DNA of 64,000 nt from Thioalkalivibrio sp. AKL19 (GCF_000420165.1 NZ_ATUK01000011.1:248001-312000), one strand, 5' to 3'; positions 44,483 to 56,412 are shown, counted from the first letter of the stretch. Program-made: numbers and translations. Notes: generated by a model from the sequence alone, not told the origin.

Positions 44483-44956
44483 CTAGCTGGGGTCGGCCGC
44501 ATCGCCCAGGACCTCGTGCTTGGTTCGGATGAAGGTGGAATGGGGCACGTAGAGCAGATCCGCCAGATGCCGGATCACGGCCTCCTGGCGCTTGTGCAGG
44601 TCACGATTGGCCCACGCGGCGCGCCACAGGGCGCGCATGATGTCGGCCTTCTGCGCGGCGTCGAAGGCGGCGTTCACTTCGCGCACCATCGGGTGGATGG
44701 AGATCAGTTCGTCGCTTTCCTCCCGGGCGATCTCCAGCATCGCATTGGCGGTGTCGGCATCCAGCCGGAACAGGTCGACCAGGCTGGCGCGTACCGACTC
44801 GAGTTCCTCCGCGTGCAGCTGGAAGTCGGCCCGGCAGACCTCCATGATCAGCGCCGCGGCGGCGCGCTGCAGGCGCTCCCCGGGGTCGCCCTCGGCGCGG
44901 TCGCTGCGTTCGGCGCCGAGCAGGCGCTGCCAGTGGCTGCGTAGTTGTTCGATCAC
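44483..44956 (-). CDS. TerB-family protein
   Basis: This helical protein of about 157 residues matches the TerB family (AAAALIMEVCRADFQLHAEE, FDAAQKADIMRALWRAAWAN, HLADLLYVPHSTFIRTKHEV). A GTG start at 44956 is chosen because GGAGACC lies just upstream; ATG starts further up would approach the divergent QueC-like gene. The family binds metal through acidic residues and appears in tellurite-resistance and stress-related loci, but isolated members are often in cell-envelope homeostasis. No other ter gene is present. Confidence 0.82.
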   Translation of the reverse strand: MIEQLRSHWQRLLGAERSDRAEGDPGERLQRAAAALIMEVCRADFQLHAEELESVRASLVDLFRLDADTANAMLEIAREESDELISIHPMVREVNAAFDAAQKADIMRALWRAAWANRDLHKRQEAVIRHLADLLYVPHSTFIRTKHEVLGDAADPS

Positions 44957-45008
44957 GTCTTGGTCTCCGTGGTGTTGCGCTGCGCGGGGCATTGCGTATG
45001 GTGCCCGA

Positions 45009-45650
45009 ATGGAACCTGTCCGGCCCGAATCCCCCGATCTGCTCCTGCTCTCCGGCGGCATCGAAAGCAGCGCCTTGCTGGCGCAGCGGCATGCCGCCGG
45101 CCAGTCCATGCGCGCCGTCTGGGTCGACTACGGGCAGCGCAATGCCGCGCGCGAATGGACCGCGGTGGAGCACCTGTCGGCGGTCTACGGTTGTGCCCCC
45201 ATCGCGCTGGATCTCCAGTCCCTGCGCACGGCCTTCACCCGCCGCAACGACTGGGTCGGGCACGTGCCGCTGCCCCAGCGCAATCTGCTGGTGCTGGCGC
45301 TGGCGGTCAACCTGGCCGCGCATCACCGGGCCGGACGCATCCTGCTGGCCTTGAATCGCGAGGACCAGGGGCACGGTCCGGGCTCGCAGCCCGGGTTCGT
45401 GCAGCAGGTCTCGACGCTGGCGACGACCCTGGTGCCGGGGCTGCGGGTCGAGGCGCCGCTGATCGGGCAGTCCAAGGCGGAGATCATCGCGGCGACGGAT
45501 CCGCTGGGGATCGACTGGGGCCGCACCTGGAGCTGCCTTCTGGCACAATCCCGCCAGTGCGGGCGCTGTCCGCAGTGCAAGGCCCGGCGGGCCGCGTTCG
45601 CCGCGGCCGGCATCCCCGACCCGACCGACTACCGCGAAGCGCCCCGATGA
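45009..45650 (+). CDS. QueC-like PP-loop enzyme (7-cyano-7-deazaguanine synthase family), diverged
   Basis: The 213-residue protein has a PP-loop motif LLLSGGIESSALLAQRHA, in which Glu replaces the Asp of QueC's SGGLDS, and the C-terminal zinc cluster TWSCLLAQSRQ plus CGRCPQCKARRAAFAAAG. These are QueC features, the enzyme that makes preQ0 from carboxy-deazaguanine with ATP. The Asp-to-Glu change, the shortness and the lack of queD or queE nearby make it a diverged paralogue whose substrate could differ. It couples to a Rof-like gene by an ATGA overlap. Confidence 0.82.
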   Translation: MEPVRPESPDLLLLSGGIESSALLAQRHAAGQSMRAVWVDYGQRNAAREWTAVEHLSAVYGCAPIALDLQSLRTAFTRRNDWVGHVPLPQRNLLVLALAVNLAAHHRAGRILLALNREDQGHGPGSQPGFVQQVSTLATTLVPGLRVEAPLIGQSKAEIIAATDPLGIDWGRTWSCLLAQSRQCGRCPQCKARRAAFAAAGIPDPTDYREAPR

Positions 45651-45886
45651 CCGATTCCGCCATTCCCCGTCATGTGTCCGAACGCCTGGAGATCGCCATC
45701 CTCACTGGCGAGACCCTGCAACTCAATTGGGCCGAGCCGGCTTCCAGCCAGGCATGGTGGGGCAAGGTGACCCCGCGCGAGCTGCGCGAGGCGGACGGGT
45801 ATCACTGGCTAGACGGCGAGTGCGAGGGGCGGCCGGTGCAGATCCGTCTGGATCTGATCCGCAACCTGCCGACCCCGGTCAAGTAG
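45647..45886 (+). CDS. Small Rof-like (Rho-binding antiterminator-like) protein
   Basis: The 79-residue protein reads as a short beta-barrel: LEIAILTGETLQLNWAEP, then GYHWLDGECEGRPVQIRLDL and IRNLPTP. The pattern resembles Rof/YaeO, the Rho inhibitor with an Sm-like fold, but identity is low and the assignment is only plausible. The ATG overlaps the stop of the QueC-like gene. Its 3' end converges on and overlaps yrfG by 8 bases. Confidence 0.65.
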   Translation: MTDSAIPRHVSERLEIAILTGETLQLNWAEPASSQAWWGKVTPRELREADGYHWLDGECEGRPVQIRLDLIRNLPTPVK

Positions 45887-46637
45887 CCGCCGGACCCCCT
45901 CCCGCCGTGCCGCTCGTCGCGGGCAGGCCGGGCAGCAGGTTCGCGAGCGACTCCAGCAGCAGGAATTCCTCGGAACGCACGGGTTCGCCGCGCTCGTCCG
46001 GGTAGCGCATACCGCGCAACTCGGTGATCCCCGCCGTGGCGGCGCTGGCCAGCGCCAGCAGGTTGTCGTCCACCAGCAGGGTCCGCGCGGGATCGTACGG
46101 CGCGACCCGCTGCAAACGTTCCCAGAACGCGGCATCTTCCTTGGCGCAGTCGAGGTCGTGGGCGGAGACGATGGTGTCCAGGCGGTCACCGATACGGGTG
46201 AGCTGGTGCTTGAAGGCGTAGACCTGCGGGTGGGCGTTGGTGACCAGCACCCGCCGCCGGCCCGCCATTTGCAAGGCATCGAGGACCTGATCGGCATGCG
46301 GTTTCAGAGCGATGTGATGGGCCAGTTCGCGCTTCAGTCCGAGGATGTCGAGGCCGGTGAAGCGGGTCCAGTGGTCCACGCAGTACCATTCCAGCTTGCC
46401 GCGTACCCGCTGCATCTCGTCCTCCAGCCGGCGGCGCGCGCATTCCGGGTCGTCCGGGTGGCAGCGGATGTACTCCTGCGGGATCAGCTCGCGCCAGAAG
46501 CGGTTGTCGAAGTGCAGGTCCAGCAGCGTACCGTCCATGTCGAACAGAACGGTGTCGATTCGGGCCCAGTCCACCGCGAGTGCGGGGGTGTGCGGATTTT
46601 TTTCGGGATCTTGCAGGTCCACAGCTGACGGCAACAT
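45879..46637 (-). CDS. yrfG: GMP/IMP nucleotidase YrfG (HAD family)
   Basis: YrfG dephosphorylates purine monophosphates. The 252-residue protein has the HAD motif I VLFDMDGTLLDLHFDNRF, motif II VLVTNAHP, and motif III/IV CAKEDAAFWERL then LLVDDNLLAL, each as in E. coli YrfG. The start at 46637 has no clear ribosome site and a start some 30 residues further up is possible, although it would overlap the divergent gene. The 3' end overlaps the Rof-like gene on the opposite strand. Confidence 0.9.
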   Translation of the reverse strand: MLPSAVDLQDPEKNPHTPALAVDWARIDTVLFDMDGTLLDLHFDNRFWRELIPQEYIRCHPDDPECARRRLEDEMQRVRGKLEWYCVDHWTRFTGLDILGLKRELAHHIALKPHADQVLDALQMAGRRRVLVTNAHPQVYAFKHQLTRIGDRLDTIVSAHDLDCAKEDAAFWERLQRVAPYDPARTLLVDDNLLALASAATAGITELRGMRYPDERGEPVRSEEFLLLESLANLLPGLPATSGTAGGGPAAT

Positions 46638-46654
46638 GAAAGAGGGTGATGACG

Positions 46655-47368
46655 ATGACCCCCATGGTACCCCAATCGCGGTTTCTGCCCGCGCCCTTGT
46701 TCCTCGCGCTCCTGACCCTGCCACTGGCGGCGCAGGGGATGGACCCTGGCGACCCGGACTACGATCCGCTGGAGGATGATTCCCTGTGGGGCGAGACGGT
46801 CTCCCCGGACCAGACCCAGACCACCAGTCCGGAGCTGACCTTCCTGCTGGAGGAACCGGACCGGACCCCGCATCACCACCAGAACCAGATCCGCATCACG
46901 CAGTCCTCGCTGGAGGATGGCTGGGCCGATCTGCGCCAGTGCCACAACGACGTGGCGGCCATTCGGCGCATGGTCATTGTGTACAATGAAGCCGTCATCG
47001 ACGAGCTTCAGGTCGAGTCCACCCGCAACATCGAATCCGCGCGCGCCGAAGGCGATCGCGTGGACCTGCGCGGGGTGCAAGAGGACGCCGAGGTCTGCGT
47101 GACGGCGCGCATGAAGATCGTCGAAGACGAAGGGGATGGCGTCTACCGCCTGGAGAACGGGCCGTTCGTGCGCCGCTTCCTGGATGGCTACTTCCCGATG
47201 CGCGTCACCATGGCCGTGAGCTGGGGCGATCTTGACCTGCGTCTGGCGGAGACCGATCCGGCCGACCAGGAGGGGTTCGAGGTGGTCACCTCCGATCATG
47301 GCTTCATGTTCGACACCCTGTTCGAGGGCGAACTGCGTACTCTGGTGCGGCTACGCAACAGCCACTGA
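46655..47368 (+). CDS. Secreted protein of unknown function
   Basis: The 237-residue precursor has a signal peptide (FLPAPLFLALLTLPLAAQG). The mature part begins with a Pro/Asp-rich acidic stretch (MDPGDPDYDPLEDDSLWGET), followed by a probably folded domain (QIRITQSSLEDGWADLRQCH) with two cysteines. It resembles small periplasmic proteins encoded next to nudE in related gammaproteobacteria, but I do not recognise a named family. Of several starts in the same frame, the ATG at 46655 has the best distance from AGAGGG. Confidence 0.78.
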   Translation: MTPMVPQSRFLPAPLFLALLTLPLAAQGMDPGDPDYDPLEDDSLWGETVSPDQTQTTSPELTFLLEEPDRTPHHHQNQIRITQSSLEDGWADLRQCHNDVAAIRRMVIVYNEAVIDELQVESTRNIESARAEGDRVDLRGVQEDAEVCVTARMKIVEDEGDGVYRLENGPFVRRFLDGYFPMRVTMAVSWGDLDLRLAETDPADQEGFEVVTSDHGFMFDTLFEGELRTLVRLRNSH

Positions 47369-47384
47369 CCGCCCGGGAGGGCGC

Positions 47385-47930
47385 ATGAGCCGAGACAAAC
47401 CGGATGTCCAGGGGCGGCGCACGGTCGCCACCAGCCGCCTGTTCGAGGTGGAGGAACTGGACCTCGAATTCAGCAACGGCGCGCGCACCTGCTTCGAGCG
47501 CCTGGTCAGTCGCGGCCACGGGGCGGTGATCATCGCTCCGGTGCAGACCGACCGGACCGTCCTGTTGATCCGTGAATACGCCGCCGGCACCCACCGCTAC
47601 GAGCTGGGCCTGCCCAAGGGACGCATGGAGGCGGGCGAGGACATCCTCGCCGCCGCCAATCGCGAGATCATGGAGGAGGTCGGCCACGCCGGGCATCGCC
47701 TGACCCATCTGGGCGCGCTGACCGTCGCACCCGGCTACATGGCTCACCAGACCCACCTGGTGCTGGCCGAGGACCTGTATCCGCGGACCGCGGAAGGTGA
47801 CGAGCCGGAGGCGCTCGAGGTGGTACCCTGGTCGCTGGATCGCCTCACCGAGCTGGTCGCCCGCGAGGACCTGACCGAGGCGCGCTCCATCGCCGCGCTG
47901 TACATGGTGCGCGATTACCTCGACGCTTGA
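47385..47930 (+). CDS. nudE: ADP-compounds hydrolase NudE
   Basis: This 181-residue Nudix hydrolase cleaves ADP-ribose and other ADP-linked compounds. The Nudix box is GRMEAGEDILAAANREIM followed by EEVG. The N-terminal half matches NudE (TSRLFEVEELDLEFSNGART). It follows the secreted protein by 16 bases and is followed by cysQ, the order also seen elsewhere (nudE-cysQ), in which both clear adenine-nucleotide by-products. Confidence 0.93.
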   Translation: MSRDKPDVQGRRTVATSRLFEVEELDLEFSNGARTCFERLVSRGHGAVIIAPVQTDRTVLLIREYAAGTHRYELGLPKGRMEAGEDILAAANREIMEEVGHAGHRLTHLGALTVAPGYMAHQTHLVLAEDLYPRTAEGDEPEALEVVPWSLDRLTELVAREDLTEARSIAALYMVRDYLDA

Positions 47931-47981
47931 GCGCAACCCTGCCAAGCTAGACGGAACGTTCCGGGAAAACGGGAGTTCCCC

Positions 47982-48815
47982 ATGCATGCTCCGCCGAAGG
48001 ATTCGGCTCTTACTGCCCTGATGCACGAGGTGGCTGCGCTGGCCGACCTGGCCGGCCATGCGATCCTCGAGCTCTACGAGACGCGCTTTGCGGTCACCGA
48101 AAAGGCCGATCATTCGCCGCTCACCGAGGCCGACCTGGCTGCCCACCGAATCCTTGCCAATGGGCTGGCCGACATCGACCCCGATTGGCCCGTGTTGTCG
48201 GAGGAGGGGCAGGACGTGCCCTTCGAGCGCCGTCGCCAGTGGCAGACCTACTGGTTGATCGATCCCCTCGACGGCACCCGCGAGTTCGTCAAACGCAGCG
48301 GCGAATTTACCGTGAACGTGGCCTTGATCCACAACCACGAGCCGGTGCTGGGCGTCGTCTGGTGCCCGGTGCTCAAGCGCCTGTACGCCGGTCATCGCGA
48401 CGGCGTGGCGATCCGGCGTGACGAGGATCAGCCCCCGCGGGATATCGCGGTGGCGCGCGAGCGCATCGGGACGGAGCACCCGCTGGTGGCCGGCAGTCGT
48501 TCGCACGGCGCGGAGCGGCTCAAGGTCGTGCTGGAGCGGCTGGGGCCCCACGACCTGGTCAGCATGGGCAGCTCCATGAAGCTGTGCCTGGTGGCCGAGG
48601 GGGCGGCCGACATCTATCCGCGTCTGGGCCCCACCAGCGAATGGGACACCGCCGCGGCCCATGCCGTGGTAAAGGCCGCGGGCGGACGGGTGGTCGACCT
48701 CAACGGCGAGGATCTGCGCTACAACACGCGCGAGAGCCTGCTGAACCCGGAGTTCCTGGTGTGCGCGGGCAACCCCGACGCCTGGCTCCGGCGCCTGGGG
48801 CTTCCGGACACCTGA
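47982..48815 (+). CDS. cysQ: 3'(2'),5'-bisphosphate nucleotidase CysQ
   Basis: CysQ hydrolyses PAP, a by-product of PAPS-dependent sulfate reduction or sulfonation. The 277-residue enzyme has the inositol-monophosphatase fold with motifs LIDPLDGTREFVKRSGEF and GPTSEWDTAAAHAVV for metal and phosphate binding. It probably forms an operon with nudE 51 bases upstream. Converging glgP begins 17 bases after its stop. Confidence 0.95.
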   Translation: MHAPPKDSALTALMHEVAALADLAGHAILELYETRFAVTEKADHSPLTEADLAAHRILANGLADIDPDWPVLSEEGQDVPFERRRQWQTYWLIDPLDGTREFVKRSGEFTVNVALIHNHEPVLGVVWCPVLKRLYAGHRDGVAIRRDEDQPPRDIAVARERIGTEHPLVAGSRSHGAERLKVVLERLGPHDLVSMGSSMKLCLVAEGAADIYPRLGPTSEWDTAAAHAVVKAAGGRVVDLNGEDLRYNTRESLLNPEFLVCAGNPDAWLRRLGLPDT

Positions 48816-48832
48816 AGCCCGGCCCGCGCGCG

Positions 48833-51322
<2,490 letters not shown>

Positions 51323-51362
51323 GGCGTCTCCAGAAAAGAGGTGAGGGGCCGCCGCTTCGGGT

Positions 51363-52652
51363 TTATCCCTCGCGAGCGACGGCGCGATAGCCGATATCTG
51401 TCCGGCAGTATATATCGTTGAAGTGGATTCGTTGCACGGCCGCGTAGGCCTTTGCCTGCGCGCTCCTGACGTCCGCCCCGAGACCGACTACGCAGAGCAC
51501 GCGGCCGCCGGCGGTCACGACCCGGCCCTCGCTGTCGATGGCGGTTCCGGCGTGGAACACATGGGCGTCGGGGTCGGCCTCGACGGCTTCCAGGCCGTTG
51601 ATCACGTCGCCCTTGCGGTACTCGCCGGGGTAGCCACCGGCGGCCAGGACCACGCCCAGGGCGACCCGAGGGTCCCACTCTGCCCGGGCTTTGTCGAGGC
51701 GGCCGTCGAGCGCGGCCTCCACCAGTTCGGTGAGGTCGGAGTCCAGGCGGCTCAGGATCGGCTGGGTCTCCGGGTCGCCGAAGCGGCAGTTGAACTCCAG
51801 TACCTTCGGATGGCCCGCGGCGTCGATCATCACGCCGGCATAGAGAAAGCCGGTATAGCGCTCGCCGTCCAAGGCCATGCCCCGCACGGTCGGCTCGATG
51901 ACCTCGCGCAGGATGCGCTCGTGGAGGTGGTCGGTCACCACCGGGGCCGGGGAGTAGGCGCCCATGCCGCCGGTGTTGGGGCCCTGATCACCGTTGTCAC
52001 GCGCCTTGTGGTCCTGCGAGGAGGCCAGGGGCAGTACGTGCTCGCCGTCCACCATGCAGATGAAGCTGGCCTCTTCCCCGGTCAGGAATTCCTCGATCAC
52101 GACCCGGTTACCGGCCGCGCCAAACGCGTTACCGGCCAGCATGTCGTGCACCGCGGCGCGTGCCTCGTCCTCCGTCTGCGCGAGGATCACGCCCTTGCCG
52201 GCGGCAAGACCGTCGGCCTTGACCACGATGGGCGCGCCGTGGGCGGCGATGAACTCCAGCGCCGCCGTTTCGTCCTCGAAGCTGCCGTAGGCGGCGGTCG
52301 GGATGCCGTGGCGCTGCATGAAGTCCTTGGCGAAGGACTTCGAGCCCTCCAGTTGTGCGGCCCGGGCAGAGGGGCCGAAGCAGCGCCGGCCCGCGGCGCG
52401 GAACGCATCCACCACGCCGGCCACCAGCGGGGCCTCGGGCCCGACCACGGTAAAGTCGACGGCCTCGCGCTCCGCCAGCGCCAGCAGCGCGTCGATGTCG
52501 GTCACGCCGACCTCGACGTTCTCGCACTTGGCCTCGCGCGCGGTGCCTGCGTTGCCGGGGGCTACCAGGACGCGTTCGATGCGCGGCGACTGCGCCAGCT
52601 TCCAGGCCAGCGCGTGCTCGCGGCCGCCGTTGCCGATTACCAGTACGTTCAT
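51363..52652 (-). CDS. purD: Phosphoribosylamine-glycine ligase
   Basis: PurD ligates glycine to phosphoribosylamine in purine synthesis. The 429-residue ATP-grasp protein has [51 protein letters not shown] and [14 protein letters not shown], all typical. It follows purH by 7 bases, the classical purHD arrangement. No oddities are seen. Confidence 0.97.
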   Translation of the reverse strand: MNVLVIGNGGREHALAWKLAQSPRIERVLVAPGNAGTAREAKCENVEVGVTDIDALLALAEREAVDFTVVGPEAPLVAGVVDAFRAAGRRCFGPSARAAQLEGSKSFAKDFMQRHGIPTAAYGSFEDETAALEFIAAHGAPIVVKADGLAAGKGVILAQTEDEARAAVHDMLAGNAFGAAGNRVVIEEFLTGEEASFICMVDGEHVLPLASSQDHKARDNGDQGPNTGGMGAYSPAPVVTDHLHERILREVIEPTVRGMALDGERYTGFLYAGVMIDAAGHPKVLEFNCRFGDPETQPILSRLDSDLTELVEAALDGRLDKARAEWDPRVALGVVLAAGGYPGEYRKGDVINGLEAVEADPDAHVFHAGTAIDSEGRVVTAGGRVLCVVGLGADVRSAQAKAYAAVQRIHFNDIYCRTDIGYRAVAREG

Positions 52653-52659
52653 CAGGACC

Positions 52660-54225
52660 TCAGTGGCGGAAGTGGCGCATGCCGGTGAACAGCATGGCGA
52701 TGTCGTGCTCGTTAGCCGCGTCGATGACTTCCTGGTCGCGCATCGAGCCGCCCGGCTGGATCACCGCGGTGATGCCGGCCTCGGCGGCGGCATCGATGCC
52801 GTCACGGAACGGGAAGAAGGCATCCGAGGCCATCACCGAGCCGGCCACCTGCAGGCCCTCGTCGGCGGCCTTGATGCCGGCGATGCGGGCGGAGTACACG
52901 CGGCTCATCTGCCCGGCCCCGACCCCGATGGTCTGCTCGTCGCGGGCATAGACGATGGCGTTGGACTTCACGTACTTGCCCACCTGCCAGGCGAAGCAGA
53001 GGTCCTTCATCTCCTGTTCCGAGGGCGCGCGCGCGGTCACGGTCTTCAGCTCCACATCGGCCAGGCTGCCGCGATCGGCATCCTGTACCAGGAGCCCGCC
53101 GCCGATGCGCTTGTAGTCGAGGCCGGGACCGACACCCGCCGGCGGGATCTCCAGCACGCGAACATTCTTCTTGGTGGCCAGCGCGCGCAGGGCGCCCGGC
53201 GTGATCTCGGGGGCGATGACCACCTCGACGAACTGGCGGCTGACGATCGCGTGCGCGGTGTCGCCGTCCAGCGGGCGGTTGAAGGCAATGATGCCGCCGA
53301 AGGCGGAGGTCGGGTCGGTCTGGAAGGCGCGTTCGTAGGCCATCAGCTGGGTCGGGGCAACGGCCACGCCGCAGGGGTTGGCGTGCTTGACGATCACGCA
53401 GGCCCCGGCCTCGAACTGGCGCACGCACTCCCAGGCGGCATCGGCATCCGCCAGGTTGTTGTAGGACAGCGACTTGCCCTGATGCTGGTGGTAGCTGGCC
53501 AGGGTGCCGGGGGTGGGCTGCGGGTCGCGGTAGAACGCGGCGCGCTGGTGCGGGTTCTCGCCGTAGCGCAGGGTCTCCACCCGCTCGAAGGTGGCGTTCA
53601 TCTGCCCGGGGAAGGGCGCGATCTCGCCATCCTCGTCCAGGCCCGACAGGTAGTTGCTGATCGCGGCATCGTAGCGCGCCACGTGATCGAAGGCCGCCAC
53701 CGCCAGACGGAAGCGCAGCGACGGCGGGAGCTCGCCCTGGTCGCCGATGGCCGCTGCGATCTCGCTGTACTGGTCGGGGCTGGTGGCCACGGCCACGTCA
53801 CGATAGTTCTTCGCCGCCGCGCGCAGCATGGCCGGGCCGCCGATGTCGATGTTCTCGATGGCGTCTTCCAGGCTGCAGCCGGGACGGGCCACCGTCGCCT
53901 CGAACGGGTAGAGGTTCACCACCAGCAGGTCGATCGGCGGGATGTCCTGCTCGGCCATCACCGCGGAGTCGATGTCGCGCCGGCCCAGCAGCCCGCCGTG
54001 GATGCGCGGGTGCAGGGTCTTGACCCGGCCGTCCATGATCTCGGGGAAGCCCGTGTGCGCGGAAACCTCGATGACCGGAAGGTTGTTTTCGGCCAGCAGG
54101 CGGGCGGTTCCGCCGGTGGACAGAAGCTCGACGCCGCGCTCGTGCAAGGCGCGGGCGAGTTCCACGACGCCGGTCTTCTCGGAGACCGACAAAAGGGCGC
54201 GCTGGATGGGACGGCTGGGGGTCAT
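52660..54225 (-). CDS. purH: Bifunctional AICAR transformylase/IMP cyclohydrolase
   Basis: PurH catalyses the last two steps of IMP synthesis. The 521-residue protein shows the N-terminal cyclohydrolase ([38 protein letters not shown]) and the C-terminal transformylase with [10 protein letters not shown] and the final [20 protein letters not shown]. The start at 54225 ([12 protein letters not shown]) fits the family; a longer extension is not supported. It leads the purHD operon. A TATAAT box lies upstream. Confidence 0.97.
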   Translation of the reverse strand: MTPSRPIQRALLSVSEKTGVVELARALHERGVELLSTGGTARLLAENNLPVIEVSAHTGFPEIMDGRVKTLHPRIHGGLLGRRDIDSAVMAEQDIPPIDLLVVNLYPFEATVARPGCSLEDAIENIDIGGPAMLRAAAKNYRDVAVATSPDQYSEIAAAIGDQGELPPSLRFRLAVAAFDHVARYDAAISNYLSGLDEDGEIAPFPGQMNATFERVETLRYGENPHQRAAFYRDPQPTPGTLASYHQHQGKSLSYNNLADADAAWECVRQFEAGACVIVKHANPCGVAVAPTQLMAYERAFQTDPTSAFGGIIAFNRPLDGDTAHAIVSRQFVEVVIAPEITPGALRALATKKNVRVLEIPPAGVGPGLDYKRIGGGLLVQDADRGSLADVELKTVTARAPSEQEMKDLCFAWQVGKYVKSNAIVYARDEQTIGVGAGQMSRVYSARIAGIKAADEGLQVAGSVMASDAFFPFRDGIDAAAEAGITAVIQPGGSMRDQEVIDAANEHDIAMLFTGMRHFRH

Positions 54226-54255
54226 GCGGGGCCTCGGAATCGGGTCAAAACCGCC

Positions 54256-54261
54256 ATTATA
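54256..54261 (-). promoter_or_regulatory. -10 box of purHD promoter
   Basis: The minus strand reads TATAAT here, 31 bases upstream of the purH ATG. The expected -35 region (about 54278-54285) has only weak matches, so the promoter may need an activator or be a minor one. I found no PurR-type operator. Confidence 0.4.
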
Positions 54262-54337
54262 TCGAACGCGCGGCACAGATGGACGGGCAGCGAAAGGTGC
54301 CGGGCCGGGGCCGGCGGGGCGGGCCTCAACTTGTAAT

Positions 54338-54364
54338 TTTTGCGCAAAACCTTCAGGGTATAAA
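54338..54364 (+). promoter_or_regulatory. Candidate gsmt-sdmt promoter with upstream palindrome
   Basis: TATAAA at 54359-54364 is a good -10 box. The -35 region has only T-rich sequence instead of TTGACA. A perfect 12-base palindrome TTTTGCGCAAAA lies at 54338-54349, overlapping that -35 position, where an osmo-responsive regulator could bind. The transcript would have a leader of some 345 bases. Confidence 0.4.
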
Positions 54365-54500
54365 AACGATTTCGGACACAACGCCCGCGTTCAGACGCAG
54401 CGCGCGGCGCCGCAAGCGATCCCCGAGCCAGGCGGGATGGGCCCGCCAGACCACGGCTCGGCATCCGGGTAATGAAGAGCCCTCCGGATGTGCAGGATGA

Positions 54501-54567
54501 ACCGGCCAGGCCGGTGCCGGGTGCTGCGAACAACGCACCTGGCGCATTGATACCCGAACACCAGGTG
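54501..54567 (+). other. Structured part of the long gsmt leader
   Basis: ACCGGCC and GGCCGGT (54501-54515) and CACCTGG with CCAGGTG (54536-54542 and 54561-54567) can form two stems. They lie in a 493-base gap between purH and gsmt that otherwise holds no gene. I compared the region to SAH, SAM and glycine riboswitch cores by eye, without a match. Confidence 0.4.
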
Positions 54568-54718
54568 ACCATCGCCTGGCGCGATCGGGCTGCTGGCGAG
54601 ACCGCCGAGGAATGCGGGGGTCGCGGTTCACTGCGTTTGCGGGGTGTTGTGCCGACGGATCGGCCCCGGGCCCGTCCGTTCACGCTTACAACAGCAGCAA
54701 AAGCCAAGAGGAACCAGC

Positions 54719-55537
54719 ATGGCAGCGAACATCAAGAATGATCAGGACTTCGGTGACAAGCCGACCGAACGCCGCGATACCGAGAACTACCTCAACGAGT
54801 ACACCACCGGCTTCGTCGACAAGTGGGATGACCTGATCGACTGGGACAACCGCGCCAAGAGCGAAGGCACCTTCTTCATCGAGGAACTGAAGAAGCGTGG
54901 CGCCAAGCGCGTGCTGGACGTGGCTGCCGGTACCGGTTTCCATTCCGTGCAGCTCCTCGAGGCCGGTTTCGACGTGGTGACCGCCGACGGTGCGCCGGAG
55001 ATGCTCGTCAAGGCCTTCGAGAACGGTCGCAAGCGCGGGCACATCCTGCGCACCGTGCAGGCCGACTGGCGCATGCTGAACCGCGATATCTACGGCCGCT
55101 ACGACGCCGTGGTCTGTCTCGGCAACTCGTTTACCCACCTGTTCAATGAACACGACCGCCGCAAGGCACTGGCCGAGTTCTACTCCGCCCTGAACCACGA
55201 TGGCGTGCTGATCCTTGACCAGCGCAACTACGACACCATCATGGACCACGGCTACTCGTCCAAGCACACCTACTACTACTGCGGCGACGACGTCCAGGTG
55301 CAGCCGGCCCACGTTGACGAAGGCCTGGCGCGCTTCCAGTACAAGTTCCCGGATGGCTCCGAGTACTTCCTGAACATGTTCCCGCTGCGCAAGGCCTATG
55401 TCCGCCGCCTGATGCGCGAGGTCGGTTTCCAGAAGATCGAGACCTACGGGGACTTCCAGGAGACCTACCGCGAGACCGATCCCGACTTCTTCATCCACGT
55501 GGCCGACAAGCGTTATATCGAGGGCGAGGAACGATGA
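54719..55537 (+). CDS. gsmt: Glycine/sarcosine N-methyltransferase
   Basis: GSMT methylates glycine to sarcosine and then dimethylglycine with AdoMet, the first two steps of betaine synthesis from glycine. The 272-residue protein has the AdoMet motif VLDVAAGTGFHSVQLLEAGF and the family segments DKWDDLIDWDNRAKSEGTFF and LDQRNYDTIMDHGYSSKHTY. It starts after AAGAGGAACC. The protein is acidic, as is common in halophiles. The 4-base overlap with the next gene (ATGA) couples it to sdmt, in the arrangement of Ectothiorhodospira and Halorhodospira. Expected to be induced at high salt. Confidence 0.95.
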   Translation: MAANIKNDQDFGDKPTERRDTENYLNEYTTGFVDKWDDLIDWDNRAKSEGTFFIEELKKRGAKRVLDVAAGTGFHSVQLLEAGFDVVTADGAPEMLVKAFENGRKRGHILRTVQADWRMLNRDIYGRYDAVVCLGNSFTHLFNEHDRRKALAEFYSALNHDGVLILDQRNYDTIMDHGYSSKHTYYYCGDDVQVQPAHVDEGLARFQYKFPDGSEYFLNMFPLRKAYVRRLMREVGFQKIETYGDFQETYRETDPDFFIHVADKRYIEGEER

Positions 55538-56382
55538 GCGAGAACTACTCCGACGTAGTCGAGACCGCTCGCGACTACTACAACAGCGAGGACGCCGACA
55601 CCTTCTACAAGATGGTGTGGGGTGGTGAAGACCTCCATATCGGTTTGTACGAATACAAGGACGAGCCGATCGGCGACGCCAGCCGCCGTACCGTCGCGCA
55701 CATGTCCGATCTCCTGGGCGAGCCGCAGCCAGAATGGCGCGTGCTCGACATGGGCGCCGGTTACGGCGGTGTCGCGCGCTACCTGGTGGAAAACTACGGT
55801 TGTGATGTCACCGCGCTGAACCTGTCCGAGAAGGAAAACGAGCGCGATCGCGAGATCAACAAGGCGCGTCACCTCGACGACAAGATCACCGTGGTCGACG
55901 GCTCCTTCGAGAAGGTCGACGAGCCGGACGAATCCTACGATGTCGTCTGGTCCGAGGACTCCTTCCTGCACAGCCAGAACGAAGACAAGAAGAAGGTGAT
56001 CCAGGAGGCCGCGCGCGTCCTGAAGCCGGGTGGCTGGCTGATCTTCACCGATCCGATGCAGACCGACGACTGCCCGGATGGCGTGCTGGACCCGATCCTG
56101 GCCCGCATCCATCTGGATTCGCTGGCGAGCCCGTCGCTGTACCGCGAGGCGGCCAAGGCGGCCGGCCTGGAAGAGGTCAGCTTCGAGGAGCACTCCGGTC
56201 AGATCTCGACCCATTACGGTCGCGTGAAGCAGGAGCTCGAGTCCCGCGAGGACGAGCTGAAGAACTACATCTCGCAGGACTACATCGACCGCATGAAGCA
56301 GGGCCTGCAGCACTGGGTCGATGGCGGCAACTCGGGTTACCTGACCTGGGGCATCTTCCGCTTCCGCAAGCCGGCCCGCTAA
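55534..56382 (+). CDS. sdmt: Sarcosine/dimethylglycine N-methyltransferase
   Basis: SDMT methylates sarcosine and dimethylglycine to glycine betaine, the major compatible solute of halophiles. The 282-residue protein has VLDMGAGYGGVARYLVENYG for AdoMet, LNLSEKENERDREINKARHL and DVVWSEDSFLHSQNEDKKKV. The acidic composition fits a high-salt cytoplasm. Together with gsmt it is a complete route from glycine to betaine. Three AdoMet are used per betaine, producing SAH that must be cleared by enzymes elsewhere, while metH 0.9 kb on re-methylates homocysteine. Confidence 0.95.
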   Translation: MSENYSDVVETARDYYNSEDADTFYKMVWGGEDLHIGLYEYKDEPIGDASRRTVAHMSDLLGEPQPEWRVLDMGAGYGGVARYLVENYGCDVTALNLSEKENERDREINKARHLDDKITVVDGSFEKVDEPDESYDVVWSEDSFLHSQNEDKKKVIQEAARVLKPGGWLIFTDPMQTDDCPDGVLDPILARIHLDSLASPSLYREAAKAAGLEEVSFEEHSGQISTHYGRVKQELESREDELKNYISQDYIDRMKQGLQHWVDGGNSGYLTWGIFRFRKPAR

Positions 56383-56412
56383 TCGCGCGCAGGACCGAGG
56401 GGCTGGCCGCCG

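Noticed and set aside
54500-54600. SAH or SAM riboswitch before gsmt
   Set aside because: GTGCTGCGAACAACGCACC looks superficially similar to part of an SAH aptamer, but the conserved CCAGGCUCG and AACGGCGCU segments are absent.
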